15,980 nt of DNA from CAZZBK01 sp964652155 (GCA_964652155.1 CAZZBK010000135.1:1-15980); one strand, 5' to 3'; numbered from the stretch's first letter, positions 1 to 8,685 are shown. The notes: generated by a model from the sequence alone, not told the origin. A program made the numbers and translations.

Positions 1-64
1 CCCATGCGAACATCTCCCGATCAAGCCCGACGTCTCCCCGATGCGATTTTGAGCCGCACGCGCA

Positions 65-93
65 TTTCATCCGCAAGCCAGCGACGATAAAAT
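65..93 (+). promoter_or_regulatory. Possible sigma70-type promoter for the ABC importer operon
   Basis: A TTTCAT box (65-70) and a TAAAAT box (88-93) are separated by exactly 17 bases. They match the TTGACA and TATAAT consensus at 4 and 5 of 6 positions. Transcription would start near position 100 and leave a leader of about 45 bases before the TTG start at 147. The match is by eye in GC-rich DNA with no experimental support. No other convincing gene is visible in 1-146. Confidence 0.33.
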
Positions 94-146
94 GCCAGCG
101 TGCTTCGCTTGGCCATCGTGGCCTGCCTCACGGAGGTGATCGTGCG

Positions 147-1769
147 TTGAAACCATTATTCGTTTCGCTTGGTTGGCTGTTCGTGGCGCTGGGCCTCGCG
201 GGCTCACTGGGTGGAGCCGAGGTCGAGGCGGCCGCGCGATTGCGCGAGCGGCTCGACTCGGGGGTGCTCACGTTTGGCGGCGATGAAGAGGGTGGCGCGC
301 CCTATGTGCTGATCGACCCCATCGATCCCACGCGGCGAATCGGCTTCGAGGTCGAGTTGGCCGACGCGCTCGTCGCGGAGCTCTCGAAACTGTGCGGTCG
401 GCCGATTCGCGCCCAGTTCGTGCAATACGACTGGGGCGCGCTCGTGCCCGGCTTGGACAAGCACGATTTCGATGTCATCCTCAACGGCTTCGAGGTGAAC
501 GCCCACGACCAGGGGCACGTGCTGCTCTCGCGGCCGTATTATAAGTTCGCGCAGCAATTGGTCGTCCGGGCCGACGAGGCCCAGATCGACACGCTGGCCG
601 ATTGCGTGCAGCGGCCCGTGGCGACACTGGCGGGCTCGGCGAGCGAACGTCTGCTGCAACGCGCGGGCATCCGCACGATCGTCGGCTTCGAGGGGCAAGT
701 CGAGCCGTATCTTGATTTGGAGATTGGCCGGGTCGACGCCGTGGTGCTCGACGAGCCGATCTACCTGTATTACGCCGCGCCTAACCCCAAGCTGCGTGCC
801 CAGGGCGCGCCACTCGACCCCAGCGCGTATGCGATCGGTCTGCGGCTCAACGACACCGTGTTGGCCGGCGCGTTGAACGAGGCGCTGTCGCAATTGATGC
901 AAAGCGGTCGGCTGCGCGATATCTATCGCAAGTGGCATTTGTGGAACGCGGCCCAATCGCAGTTGGCACAAGGCGAGCAGCGAGTTGCCGAGTTGCACGG
1001 CCTGGGGTTTGACGACCAGGGGAAGATCGTCGACGAGCAGACGTTGCCAAGGGTCGAGTCGGTCGATCGCGCATTCATTGCCGCCTCGGCCGAGCAATGG
1101 ACGTTCGACCGCTATGCTCCCGAGTTGCTCCGCGCCTCGTTGATGACGGTCGTGCTGACGCTGTGCAGCATGGCGCTGGCCGTCAGCTGGGGCTTGCTCG
1201 TCGCCGTCTGTCGGCTTTATGCCCCGTTGCCGCTACGGTACATCGCGCTGGGCTATGTCGAGTTCTTCCGCGGTGTGCCGCTGCTGCTCGTGTTGTCGTT
1301 CATTTACTTTGGTGTCGCGCCCAAGATCGATGACTGGCTCGCGGCCAGTGGCCTAAATTGGCACATGAGCGCCGTGTGGTGTGCGATCGTCGGCTTCGGT
1401 CTCACGTATGCCGCGTATGAGTCGGAAATTTATCGCAGTGCGATCGAGAGCGTGCCCCGTGGGCAATGGGAGGCCGGCCGGGCGCTGGGCATGCCCGAGC
1501 CACTCGTGTTCCGTCGCATCGTGTTGCCGCAGGCCATGCGCACCGCGCTGGGGCCCATGACGAACGACTTTGTGGCCTTGTTCAAAGACACGAGTTTGGT
1601 GAGCGTGATTGCCGTGCGCGAGCTGACCAAAGAGTACCTGGTGCTCGCGCGGTCGAGTTACAAGTTCGTCGAGCTCGGGTTGCTCACGGCCGCGTTGTAT
1701 CTGATCATGTCGGTGCCGCTGGGTTATTTGTCGCGCTCGCTCGAACGACGCTGGGGGCCCAAACGATGA
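147..1769 (+). CDS. Amino acid ABC transporter, fused substrate-binding and permease protein
   Basis: This 540-residue protein should bind a polar amino acid outside the cytoplasmic membrane and also form the membrane channel. A hydrophobic N-terminal segment (residues about 3-24) is a signal peptide or anchor. Residues about 35-265 are a family 3 solute-binding domain, with the GFEVELADAL signature and the DVILNGFEVNAHD region. After a linker, residues about 325-535 form a GlnP/HisM-type permease with several membrane segments and the cytoplasmic EAA loop near residues 441-461 (EAGRALGMPEPLVFRRIVLP), which contacts the ATPase. The TTG start is chosen because GGAGGTG lies 8 bases upstream and the signal peptide begins there. 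The stop overlaps the ATPase start by 4 bp (ATGA), indicating translational coupling. Fused binding-protein/permease importers are known, for example GlnP of Lactococcus. The exact substrate cannot be read from the sequence. Confidence 0.92.
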   Translation: MKPLFVSLGWLFVALGLAGSLGGAEVEAAARLRERLDSGVLTFGGDEEGGAPYVLIDPIDPTRRIGFEVELADALVAELSKLCGRPIRAQFVQYDWGALVPGLDKHDFDVILNGFEVNAHDQGHVLLSRPYYKFAQQLVVRADEAQIDTLADCVQRPVATLAGSASERLLQRAGIRTIVGFEGQVEPYLDLEIGRVDAVVLDEPIYLYYAAPNPKLRAQGAPLDPSAYAIGLRLNDTVLAGALNEALSQLMQSGRLRDIYRKWHLWNAAQSQLAQGEQRVAELHGLGFDDQGKIVDEQTLPRVESVDRAFIAASAEQWTFDRYAPELLRASLMTVVLTLCSMALAVSWGLLVAVCRLYAPLPLRYIALGYVEFFRGVPLLLVLSFIYFGVAPKIDDWLAASGLNWHMSAVWCAIVGFGLTYAAYESEIYRSAIESVPRGQWEAGRALGMPEPLVFRRIVLPQAMRTALGPMTNDFVALFKDTSLVSVIAVRELTKEYLVLARSSYKFVELGLLTAALYLIMSVPLGYLSRSLERRWGPKR

Positions 1770-2512
1770 CGGCTGAACGGCTGATCGAAATCGATCGAGT
1801 GCATAAACGTTTCGGCCCGCGCGTGGTGCTCGATGGCGTGACGCTGGGCATCGAGGCAGGGCAGACCGTGGCCTTGCTGGGGCCCAGCGGCGGCGGCAAG
1901 TCGACCCTGCTCCGCTCGATCAACGGGCTCAGCCCGCTCGACGCCGGCCAGATCCGTGTCGGCGAGCACCTATTGAGCCCCGGGCGATCGGGTAGCCAGG
2001 TCCGTGCGGTGCGGCGACTCGTCGGCATGATCTTTCAGGACTTTCAACTCTTTCCGCACCTCACCGCCTTGCAGAACATTGCCGAAGCGCCGATGCATGT
2101 GCTCGGGCAGTCAGTCTCGCAGGCCCACGCCCGCGCTCAGCAGTTGCTCGACCGCGTCGGGCTCGGCGACCGTGGGGGCGCGTATCCCGATCAGCTCAGC
2201 GGCGGGCAGAAACAGCGCGTGGCGATCGCCCGCTCGCTGGCCATGGAGCCGCGCGTGCTGTTGTGCGACGAGATCACCTCAGCGCTCGACCCCGAGCTAA
2301 AGCATGAAGTGCTCGCGGTGCTCGACGACCTGAAGCGCGAGGGCATGACGCTGATCGTCGTGACGCACGAGATTGGATTTGCGCGTCGGGCCGCCGATCG
2401 GGTGATCGTGCTGAGCGACGGCCGGATCATTGAAGACGGCCCGCCCCGACAGGTGCTCGATGCTCCGCAGAGCGAGCGGACGCAGCAATTCTTGCGCAAT
2501 GTGCTGGCGTAG
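1766..2512 (+). CDS. Polar amino acid ABC transporter ATP-binding protein (GlnQ-like)
   Basis: This 248-residue cytoplasmic ATPase powers the importer encoded just upstream. All nucleotide-binding motifs are present: Walker A GPSGGGKS at residues 39-46, the Q-loop glutamine at 91 (FQDF), the signature LSGGQ at 144-148, Walker B VLLCDE at 164-169, the D-loop SALD at 172-175 and the switch histidine at 201. Length and the PHLTALQNIAEAPMHVLG stretch fit the GlnQ/HisP group. After the catalytic Glu the sequence reads DEIT rather than the commoner DEPT, which should not abolish activity. The reading frame is open about 100 codons further upstream, but that part lies inside the permease gene. The ATG at 1766 overlapping the permease stop begins the family-typical N-terminus (MTAERLIEIDRVHKRFG). 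Two hairpins follow the stop. Confidence 0.94.
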   Translation: MTAERLIEIDRVHKRFGPRVVLDGVTLGIEAGQTVALLGPSGGGKSTLLRSINGLSPLDAGQIRVGEHLLSPGRSGSQVRAVRRLVGMIFQDFQLFPHLTALQNIAEAPMHVLGQSVSQAHARAQQLLDRVGLGDRGGAYPDQLSGGQKQRVAIARSLAMEPRVLLCDEITSALDPELKHEVLAVLDDLKREGMTLIVVTHEIGFARRAADRVIVLSDGRIIEDGPPRQVLDAPQSERTQQFLRNVLA

Positions 2513-2534
2513 GGTAGCTCGCCGAGCCAATGAG

Positions 2535-2560
2535 CGGGGGTCGTCAGGCCCCCGATTTTT
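2535..2560 (+). terminator. Likely rho-independent terminator of the ABC importer operon
   Basis: A 6-bp G/C stem (CGGGGG at 2535-2540 with CCCCCG at 2549-2554) has an 8-base loop and is followed at once by ATTTTT (2555-2560). It begins 23 bases after the ATPase stop codon, which is where an operon terminator is expected. The palindrome could also be a member of a dispersed intergenic repeat family together with the hairpin at 2595-2614. Confidence 0.6.
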
Positions 2561-2594
2561 CGAAGTGCTGTGCTGTCGGGCGATGCAAGCTTAT

Positions 2595-2614
2595 CGGGAG
2601 GCTCACGCCTCCCG
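2595..2614. repeat. Perfect 8-bp-stem palindrome between genes
   Basis: The arms CGGGAGGC (2595-2602) and GCCTCCCG (2607-2614) pair perfectly around a TCAC loop. No T-run follows, so it is not a classic terminator, although it sits 41 bases after one. From memory, palindromes of this GGGAGGC-type are common between genes in planctomycete genomes. That is recollection and was not searched. Confidence 0.6.
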
Positions 2615-2760
2615 CTCGTTGGGTGCGACGCAATGCGTTAAGGGCAATTAAATTACGTCAACTCGTCGGCCTGTCGGGACATTGTGAGCTAGAGTTACGT
2701 TGGCGAACGTTCGAGAGGAGTCGCCGGCGGCTGGACCATCTTTCGGGAAGGGAGCATCCG

Positions 2761-3168
2761 ATGAGTCGACTCAACACGCTGATGAATGTGCTGGTGCTGG
2801 CGGTGATAATGGCCAGCGGCGGCGTGTTCGTGTCGTCCCGGACTTCGCTGCCGAGCCTGTCGCCGCCAGACGATGCGTGGTTTCAAGCACAGGTCATCGA
2901 GAGTCCGACGCCGGTGCTCGTGAAGTTCGGTGCGGATTGGTGCGGGCCGTGCCGCAGGCTCGATCCGGAACTCGATCAGCTTGGCCTCAACGGCAAGCTG
3001 GCCATCGTCCGTGTCGACGTCGGCAAGCATCAGCGGCTCGCGCAGCACTATGGGGTCTCGGGCATCCCGCACCTCTTGTTGTTTCAGCACGGTGTGGTCG
3101 TCGCGCAGCGTGTGGGCTATGCCGATCATGAGCAACTGCGGCAATGGGTGAGCGGGCACGCGAAGTGA
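2761..3168 (+). CDS. Membrane-anchored or exported thioredoxin-fold protein
   Basis: This 135-residue protein has an N-terminal hydrophobic segment (residues about 7-25) followed by a compact thioredoxin domain (about 37-135). The active site WCGPC is at residues 60-64 and the cis-proline motif GIPH at 101-104 (Pro103), so a dithiol-disulfide exchange role is well supported. The hydrophobic start suggests action on the outer face of the cytoplasmic membrane. No lipobox cysteine is seen. The ATG at 2761 is preferred because AGGGAG lies a few bases upstream and the hydrophobic segment starts there. An in-frame ATG at 2530 would run through two intergenic hairpins and encode unrelated residues. 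It appears to be a single-gene unit, convergent with the giant gene downstream. WCGPC is the oxidoreductase-type motif of thioredoxins, and the partner protein is unknown. Confidence 0.88.
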   Translation: MSRLNTLMNVLVLAVIMASGGVFVSSRTSLPSLSPPDDAWFQAQVIESPTPVLVKFGADWCGPCRRLDPELDQLGLNGKLAIVRVDVGKHQRLAQHYGVSGIPHLLLFQHGVVVAQRVGYADHEQLRQWVSGHAK

Positions 3169-3242
3169 CCCATCGAGCGACGAAAGCAGACGTTGTCGCC
3201 ACAAAGATCGCAAAGCAACACAAAAAAGAGTAGCGGAGAGTT

Positions 3243-3343
3243 AGAGCGTCTAACAAAATGGCAGCAGCGAGGGGGATAGTCCCATTTTTCTCGGCGGCCC
3301 TCGAAAAATTGGGACAGTCCCCAGCCATTTTATTCGACGCTCT
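3243..3343. repeat. Nested inverted repeat of about 100 bp, REP/BIME-like element
   Basis: Three nested pairs of arms are visible. The outer arms AGAGCGTC (3243-3250) and GACGCTCT (3336-3343) are perfect. The middle arms AAAATGGC (3255-3262) and GCCATTTT (3324-3331) are perfect. The inner arms, about 21 bases at 3272-3292 and 3302-3322, match with a few mismatches and carry GTCCCA on one side and TGGGAC on the other. The whole element could fold into one long hairpin or cruciform. It lies between convergent genes and is followed by a short T-run (3343-3347), so it may also act as a bidirectional terminator. The GGGAC-AGTCCCC core resembles REP sequences mobilised by REP-associated tyrosine (Y1) transposases. 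No such transposase is in the window. Confidence 0.75.
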
Positions 3344-3367
3344 TTTTGAGTCAGTACGGGTCGTGCG

Positions 3368-6300
3368 TTACTTGGCTTCCAGCAGGGCGTCGAGTCCGTC
3401 GTTCACCTCAAAGCGAAACTCGCCCCAGAGCGCGGGTTGTACACGCGCTTCGCCCGGCAAATCACTGAGGATAACCTGCGACTGATTGGCCCAGTAGTAG
3501 CGCGCGACGGTCGTTACTCCTTGCGGGTCACTCTCGATGGCGCCGAGGTCGCCGCGCAAGCTCAACGACTTGGTGGGGGCTTTGTGACCGAGCGCACTCC
3601 AGGGGATGGCGGCCTCGATCGTCCAATACTGCTGCAAGCGTTTGAAAGCGATCTTGGCCTCGCCGAGCGAACGCACTTCGTCGATCGTGATCTCGCCGAC
3701 CGGTGAGCGAAACACGGTGGGCTCGACCGTCGATGGTCCTTGGCTCCGGTAGCGGTACAACATGCAGACGGGCTCGTCGTTGACCACCGAGAAGACCAGG
3801 CGGACATCGCCGATCACCGCTTCGCCCCGGGCCGGATCGGCTTGCGGGTCGAGTCCCAGGTGCAGATCGAGCGCGTCCCCTTTTTGAAACAACGTCTTCA
3901 GATCGTTCGCACGATTGATGAGTGGGCTATGATCCGATGATGAGCCAGCGACGTAGAGATACTGCGAGTCGAAAGCCAATTGGGCCTTCCAATGCGCAGT
4001 TTCTTTGCCATCGGGGCCATGCAGTTCTTTGATCGTGACCGACTCGGCGTGGGGCCAGTCGGCGACGAGATCGCCATCGATCGTGGGGGGCTTTGCGAGT
4101 GTGATGACGCTGAGCACCTTGGGGCCCGAGCGCGACAGGAACTGCTCGACCCGAGCTTTCTCTTGCAGCCAGCGGCGAGTCCGTTCCAAATCGTCGGCTG
4201 TGACCGTGCAGCGGCCTTCAAAGCGTTGCAGTTTTTCGAGTCCGTCGACGCGCATGACGGTCACGTGATTTTTGCCCGCTATGGCATACACATGTCCATC
4301 CTCGGCGCGTGTGACGTGGCCATGAAAATCTTCGACCGTTTTGCGCAGGTCGCTCAGATCGGTCTCGCCAGGACGATATTCGGGGACAGAGAAGAAGCGT
4401 CGCCCGTAGCCGCGTGGCCCGCCCACGAGGGTTGCGGCCAGGAGACCGTCGCGCGTGAAGGCATAGTAGTCGCCGTTGTTACCGCCGACGCAGAATAACG
4501 TTTCGCCGGCGATTTCAAAATGGCCGATCGTACCAAAGCCGCCAGTCAACACACCCGGCGGCCGATCGTAGAATCCCCACGGAGTCTGATACGACGCCTG
4601 CACGCTCATGTAGCGATCCGGATAGCTCCACAGCTTGCTGCCATCGGCGGCGAACAAGGTGTGCCCCATGACGAGCGTCTCGCCGCGGCCTGTGATCATG
4701 GCGTCGTGCGTGAGGCCGGGAAAATCTTCCGTTTTGCTCACGTCATAACGCGGCGAGCCGTCACGCTCGATCGACTCGGCGCGAAGGCGAAAGCCAACGT
4801 CGCGGGTGCGGAAATTCAACGACAGATCGTCGCCAATGTACGGAGCGCGAGTCACTTCGCGCTGGGCGATCAACTGCACCTCGTTGGCTTGCACCTGTGT
4901 GTCATGATCGAGATCGACCCAAACGAAGCCGGTCGTGAGTGCGTTGAACTCACGTGACTTGTCGCGCAAGGCCTTGTTGCGGGCGAGTTCTCGCCAGTCG
5001 CCGAGCACGCCGGCGGCGACAATCGGCACCGCCTCGCCGGCCACTTCGCGAGCAATGACGCTGGTCGGGCCCGCGTCGCCAAACGGGGTGACCACCGGCC
5101 GATCACCGATCAAGTAGCGATGTTCGCCAACGTAGGCCACACGGTCGCACAGATAATAGCCGCCGCCGTAGGGCGCGAGTCGGCTCTCGAGCGTACTCGT
5201 GCGGCTCGCGTAGTCGAGGCGAAATTTCATCCCCAGGTGATTGACCACCGTACGATCGCGTGGATCCATCATGCCGCCGCCGCCGTAATGGGTTGGTCCC
5301 AGGATTTCCTTTTCGAACTGTCCCTGGGCCGACCATCGGCTGATGCGTTTGGGCTGGAAGTTCGTTTCGACGATCCAGAGTTTGCCCTCCGCGTCGAACG
5401 TCATCGCCGTGGGCTCGACGAGCTTCGTGGGATCCCATTTGCCGAGCGACTTGGGAGCCCCGCCAAACGACAGGACCTCACGGCCCGTTTTGATGTCGAA
5501 CGCTTTCACACGTTTCGTCAGGCCATCGAGTACAAACAAACGACCGTCGGGATGAAACGCGAGTGCGCGTGGACTGCCGGCCGCGGCAGGGGCAATCACC
5601 ACGTCGGTCACGCTGGGCGTCGGCGAGAATTGCGTGAGTTGGCGAATACGAACGATCCCTTGATCGCTCGCGGCGAACAAATCTCCTGAGCGATCGAATG
5701 CCAGCGCCCCCGCACCGCTCAGCGGAATATGTCCGAGCACGCGGGCTTCTCGACCTTCGGTGTCGGGCAAACTCAGCACCGTCACGCGCTGCGCCAGACT
5801 CATTGTGCGCGTCACGTCATTACCGGCGGGCTCGAGTGCCACGAGCGCCTCGAAGCCCCCGTCGATGAACGCTCTTGGCTGCACGCCGACTCCTTGCGGT
5901 GGCTCGATGTACCGCAGACGCAAGGCCCGGGTCGAGACGACCTCGCCAAAGTCGGCGGTCACGACGCGGTTTGTATGCCAAGAGAACTTGATATGGTTGC
6001 GAGTTTGACGATGGCGGTGTACCTCTCGCCACTGCGAGTCGTCGGCCAGCGCTTGCTCATTCAACGGCTGATCGACTGGGCCGGCCCAAACGTCGATTGC
6101 CAGACCGCTCCACTCCAGAGGGCGCATGACCACGCAACCTCGTAACGCTGCCGGCTGGTCCCATAGCAGCGTCGCGGTGACCGGGTCGGAAAAGGAGATG
6201 GGCCGTGTCGCGGGACGCTGGAAGCGCCAACTGCCGTTTTTAGAGACCTTCCCTTCGGCGGTAATAAACTTGGCCCGGCTCGCGGCGTCGCGATACCGAC

Positions 6301-8443
6301 GGTCGAGCAGCAGGCCATAGTCCAGGCGGCGTAACGTGGGGCCCGTGAACACCACGGCCCGGGTCGTTAAGCCTTCGGTACTCGAGGCCAATTCGGGACG
6401 CTCCTGGCCGGTGGTCTGAAGTCGGACCCAAGTCTTGGAGTCAAAACGCGACTCGATGTCGCCGAGCAGATCGTCGAGCAGGGCGCTGGACTTCTTCGTC
6501 GCGCTCGCCACGTTGCTGTCGAGCGTTGGGTCGGGGGGCTGAAACGCCTTGGGCAGTGTTTTGCCCGGCCGCAGAGCCCAGACTTCGGTTGTCCCAGTGG
6601 GCACGAGCACCGAGCCGAGCGGCACCTCCTTATTGAATGGCAGAACGAGCGTGTTGGCCAGGGGACCTTTCGTGTCGGCGTCACCAAAATTGGCGTTCGT
6701 CGAGCTCGTCATGGCTTGAAAGGTCGAGAAGACTTCCTCGGCCGGGTTGAGCGCGGTCTCGTGGACCTTTTTGGGATAGATCGGTGGCGCGACCCATTTG
6801 AGCTCGACGTCGGCGGTGTTGAACGCCGAGCGGACCCACGCCCCGGGCGAGCTACGGTAACTTACACACAACATACCCGGCTTAGCAGCCGCACCGCTTC
6901 GATCGCTGTGGATGTACCCGGTCGCGTGTCCCGGCAATTGCTCGTCGTATTTGAACTTGAAGAGTTGCTGATGAGCAAAATTTTGTTGGGGGTCGATTCG
7001 TGTGACGTGATCGTTGTTCACGATGTAGGCCGAGCGTCCGTCGCTCACCAATCGTAGCGCGCCCGGATGTTCGGACCAGACTTTGGTCCCCTGGAGATCA
7101 GTGGCGATGAGACCATATCCAAACTCGGCTCCCGACGCGCTGAAGAACAGTTGATCGCCGACGGCACAACAAGCCACCGGGGGCGAGTGATCGGCCATCC
7201 AGCCTCCTCCGCCGCTCACCGGAGCGTTCCAGGCGGGTTGACCCGGGTTGTAGGCCGTGAGTTCGTGAGTCAACTTGAGCGGCGGTCGCACGATGCCGAA
7301 CAACGTGTACTCGCCGGGGGTGACGGTCTGGCCCTGATCGTCGGTCAAATCCCAGGCTTCGCGAACGGCGCCTTGTGCGCGCGGCGTCTCGGCGATCAAT
7401 CGTCGCACGTGTTTGCCGCTCGCATCACTGAGCCGCGCGGCAATAAATCCGCTCAGCGGGAGTTGATATTCGACCGACACCGGAGCCGGAGGAATAAAGG
7501 ACTGCGGCGGAGTTTCATCGTCGGCCAAGGGCACGAGCGCGACGAGACCCAAGCGGTTAGCGCCTGGGTTCGCCGCCGGGAGTTTACCCACCACTCGAAA
7601 CGCCTGGGCGAGCGGAGGCGTCTCGATCGGCAGGAGTCCAGGCCCGCCGCTGCTCGACGAGAGCGCGAGCGGCTGCCACTGGGTCTCGTCAGCTAAGCGC
7701 GGATGGTTCGTCACCGAGGGGGGGAGATACGAATACGTCGCCCCTGCCGTCGGCGGCTGCAACCAAGCCAACGCGGCCAAGGCCCGCGCGTCGGGCCAGT
7801 AACCCATCGCTTGTTCGAGGACCTCGGGGGGCTTTTTGCTTTTGCCGCTGGTCACCGGCGGGGGCTTGAGTTTGGATCGCCCCTGACCACCCATCATCTC
7901 CGGACTCCAATAGCGGCCGGCGAGCAGCAACACCGCATCGCATTTCGAGGCGTGAGGGGTCGTGTCCCACGGCAGATTGTTGACCTTGTAGGTGAACCGG
8001 ACCGCCCGCGCCGACGTAACCCGAGCGAGCGGATGGACCGGGCCATGCTCGACACTCTGCCATTGCTTCTCATCGGTTACGTCGCCCGGGTAGTTGGCCG
8101 CGTCACGCAAGATGCTCACACTCGGCGCGAACGTGCAGATACTGCCCAGCGTGATCGGTTGTTTGAACGCGAGGCGAAAGTGACGCACCTCGGCGCTCTG
8201 CGGGCCGGTGGACCACGCGCTGCGTGTCGCGATCTGGGTTCGCCCCAGCAGCGCGGAGAGCGTTTCGAGCGCGGCGGGACCCAAGTCCTCGCGCCCCACG
8301 AAGGCTCGGCATTGCTCGATGTCGAGATCGTCGACGGTCGCGGCGAGCGTGACCTTGCTCGGCTCAGCGGCCCGAAGTGGCGTGGGGCTCGTGATCCAGT
8401 CGGTCAGCAAGGCCAACCACAGCATGAGGGTCAATCGAACCAC
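3368..8443 (-). CDS. Giant secreted modular protein with discoidin-like, FlgD-like, beta-propeller/NHL and CBM9-like domains
   Basis: This 1691-residue protein begins with a signal peptide (residues about 1-25, ending LRA). Three segments share an L/V-x-D-x-x-Q-W motif (near residues 124, 249 and 799), each followed by an ARAVRFTY- or TRALRLRY-like strand, as in discoidin-type domains. Residues about 325-388 resemble the FlgD/FlgD-like Ig fold (LSGFIAARLSDASGKHVRRL, then PGEYTL). Propeller-like blades begin near 410. NHL-type repeats lie at about 905-1030 (ALAFHPDGRLFVLDG, AMTFDAEGKLWIVET). More blades follow at about 1300-1410. The C-terminus (about 1445-1680) resembles a CBM9/DOMON-type sugar-binding domain (PPTIDGDLVADW, then WTIEAAIPWSALG). 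No catalytic residues were recognised. GTG at 8443 is chosen because GGAG lies 8 bases upstream. An ATG six codons later lacks one. The gene reads divergently from 8720 and convergently with the thioredoxin gene. A surface or extracellular carbohydrate-related role is an inference. Confidence 0.85.
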   Translation of the reverse strand: MVRLTLMLWLALLTDWITSPTPLRAAEPSKVTLAATVDDLDIEQCRAFVGREDLGPAALETLSALLGRTQIATRSAWSTGPQSAEVRHFRLAFKQPITLGSICTFAPSVSILRDAANYPGDVTDEKQWQSVEHGPVHPLARVTSARAVRFTYKVNNLPWDTTPHASKCDAVLLLAGRYWSPEMMGGQGRSKLKPPPVTSGKSKKPPEVLEQAMGYWPDARALAALAWLQPPTAGATYSYLPPSVTNHPRLADETQWQPLALSSSSGGPGLLPIETPPLAQAFRVVGKLPAANPGANRLGLVALVPLADDETPPQSFIPPAPVSVEYQLPLSGFIAARLSDASGKHVRRLIAETPRAQGAVREAWDLTDDQGQTVTPGEYTLFGIVRPPLKLTHELTAYNPGQPAWNAPVSGGGGWMADHSPPVACCAVGDQLFFSASGAEFGYGLIATDLQGTKVWSEHPGALRLVSDGRSAYIVNNDHVTRIDPQQNFAHQQLFKFKYDEQLPGHATGYIHSDRSGAAAKPGMLCVSYRSSPGAWVRSAFNTADVELKWVAPPIYPKKVHETALNPAEEVFSTFQAMTSSTNANFGDADTKGPLANTLVLPFNKEVPLGSVLVPTGTTEVWALRPGKTLPKAFQPPDPTLDSNVASATKKSSALLDDLLGDIESRFDSKTWVRLQTTGQERPELASSTEGLTTRAVVFTGPTLRRLDYGLLLDRRYRDAASRAKFITAEGKVSKNGSWRFQRPATRPISFSDPVTATLLWDQPAALRGCVVMRPLEWSGLAIDVWAGPVDQPLNEQALADDSQWREVHRHRQTRNHIKFSWHTNRVVTADFGEVVSTRALRLRYIEPPQGVGVQPRAFIDGGFEALVALEPAGNDVTRTMSLAQRVTVLSLPDTEGREARVLGHIPLSGAGALAFDRSGDLFAASDQGIVRIRQLTQFSPTPSVTDVVIAPAAAGSPRALAFHPDGRLFVLDGLTKRVKAFDIKTGREVLSFGGAPKSLGKWDPTKLVEPTAMTFDAEGKLWIVETNFQPKRISRWSAQGQFEKEILGPTHYGGGGMMDPRDRTVVNHLGMKFRLDYASRTSTLESRLAPYGGGYYLCDRVAYVGEHRYLIGDRPVVTPFGDAGPTSVIAREVAGEAVPIVAAGVLGDWRELARNKALRDKSREFNALTTGFVWVDLDHDTQVQANEVQLIAQREVTRAPYIGDDLSLNFRTRDVGFRLRAESIERDGSPRYDVSKTEDFPGLTHDAMITGRGETLVMGHTLFAADGSKLWSYPDRYMSVQASYQTPWGFYDRPPGVLTGGFGTIGHFEIAGETLFCVGGNNGDYYAFTRDGLLAATLVGGPRGYGRRFFSVPEYRPGETDLSDLRKTVEDFHGHVTRAEDGHVYAIAGKNHVTVMRVDGLEKLQRFEGRCTVTADDLERTRRWLQEKARVEQFLSRSGPKVLSVITLAKPPTIDGDLVADWPHAESVTIKELHGPDGKETAHWKAQLAFDSQYLYVAGSSSDHSPLINRANDLKTLFQKGDALDLHLGLDPQADPARGEAVIGDVRLVFSVVNDEPVCMLYRYRSQGPSTVEPTVFRSPVGEITIDEVRSLGEAKIAFKRLQQYWTIEAAIPWSALGHKAPTKSLSLRGDLGAIESDPQGVTTVARYYWANQSQVILSDLPGEARVQPALWGEFRFEVNDGLDALLEAK

Positions 8444-8602
8444 AAAAGGATCTCCAGACAGAAGTGCTCATACAGCTCGGGAGCCTATTCTGATCGGCTT
8501 GGCAAACGATCGCTAGGGGGCAACCTTGAGCTGGTCGGACCTCGCGGCACGCAACCGTCTCGGTTCCAACCCAACGTTCCGCCAGGATGACCCATAATCA
8601 CA

Positions 8603-8632
8603 TTGTCTCCTCAAAGTCGGGCGGGATAGAAT
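8603..8632 (+). promoter_or_regulatory. Possible sigma70-type promoter for the 8720-14428 genes
   Basis: TTGTCT (8603-8608) and TAGAAT (8627-8632) lie 18 bases apart in the divergent intergenic region. The start of transcription would be near 8640, about 80 bases before the ATG at 8720. No comparably good pair was found for the minus-strand gene. Judged by eye only. Confidence 0.35.
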
Positions 8633-8653
8633 AGACTCTGTTCATCGCGATGA

Positions 8654-8685
8654 TCGGAGCCCTTTCGTGAAGCCGACTGCTCCGA
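8654..8685 (+). promoter_or_regulatory. Dyad in the putative 5' leader
   Basis: TCGGAGC (8654-8660) and GCTCCGA (8679-8685) form a perfect 7-bp inverted repeat around an 18-base spacer. It lies between the putative promoter and the GGGAG ribosome-binding site (8707-8711). It could be an operator-like dyad or a leader hairpin, but chance is not excluded and no riboswitch class is recognised. Confidence 0.25.

Noticed and set aside
21..116. A 31-codon minus-strand frame upstream of the ABC operon
   Set aside because: It has no good ribosome-binding site or recognisable family, and its length is near chance.
204..1097. A 297-codon open frame on the minus strand inside the ABC transporter gene
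   Set aside because: It is antisense to a clear solute-binding domain. Its Arg-, Leu- and His-rich composition is typical of the reverse strand of GC-rich coding DNA.
2530..2760. Upstream ATG that would extend the thioredoxin protein by 77 residues
   Set aside because: The extension translates two hairpins and is not domain-like. The ATG at 2761 has a ribosome-binding site and starts the hydrophobic segment.
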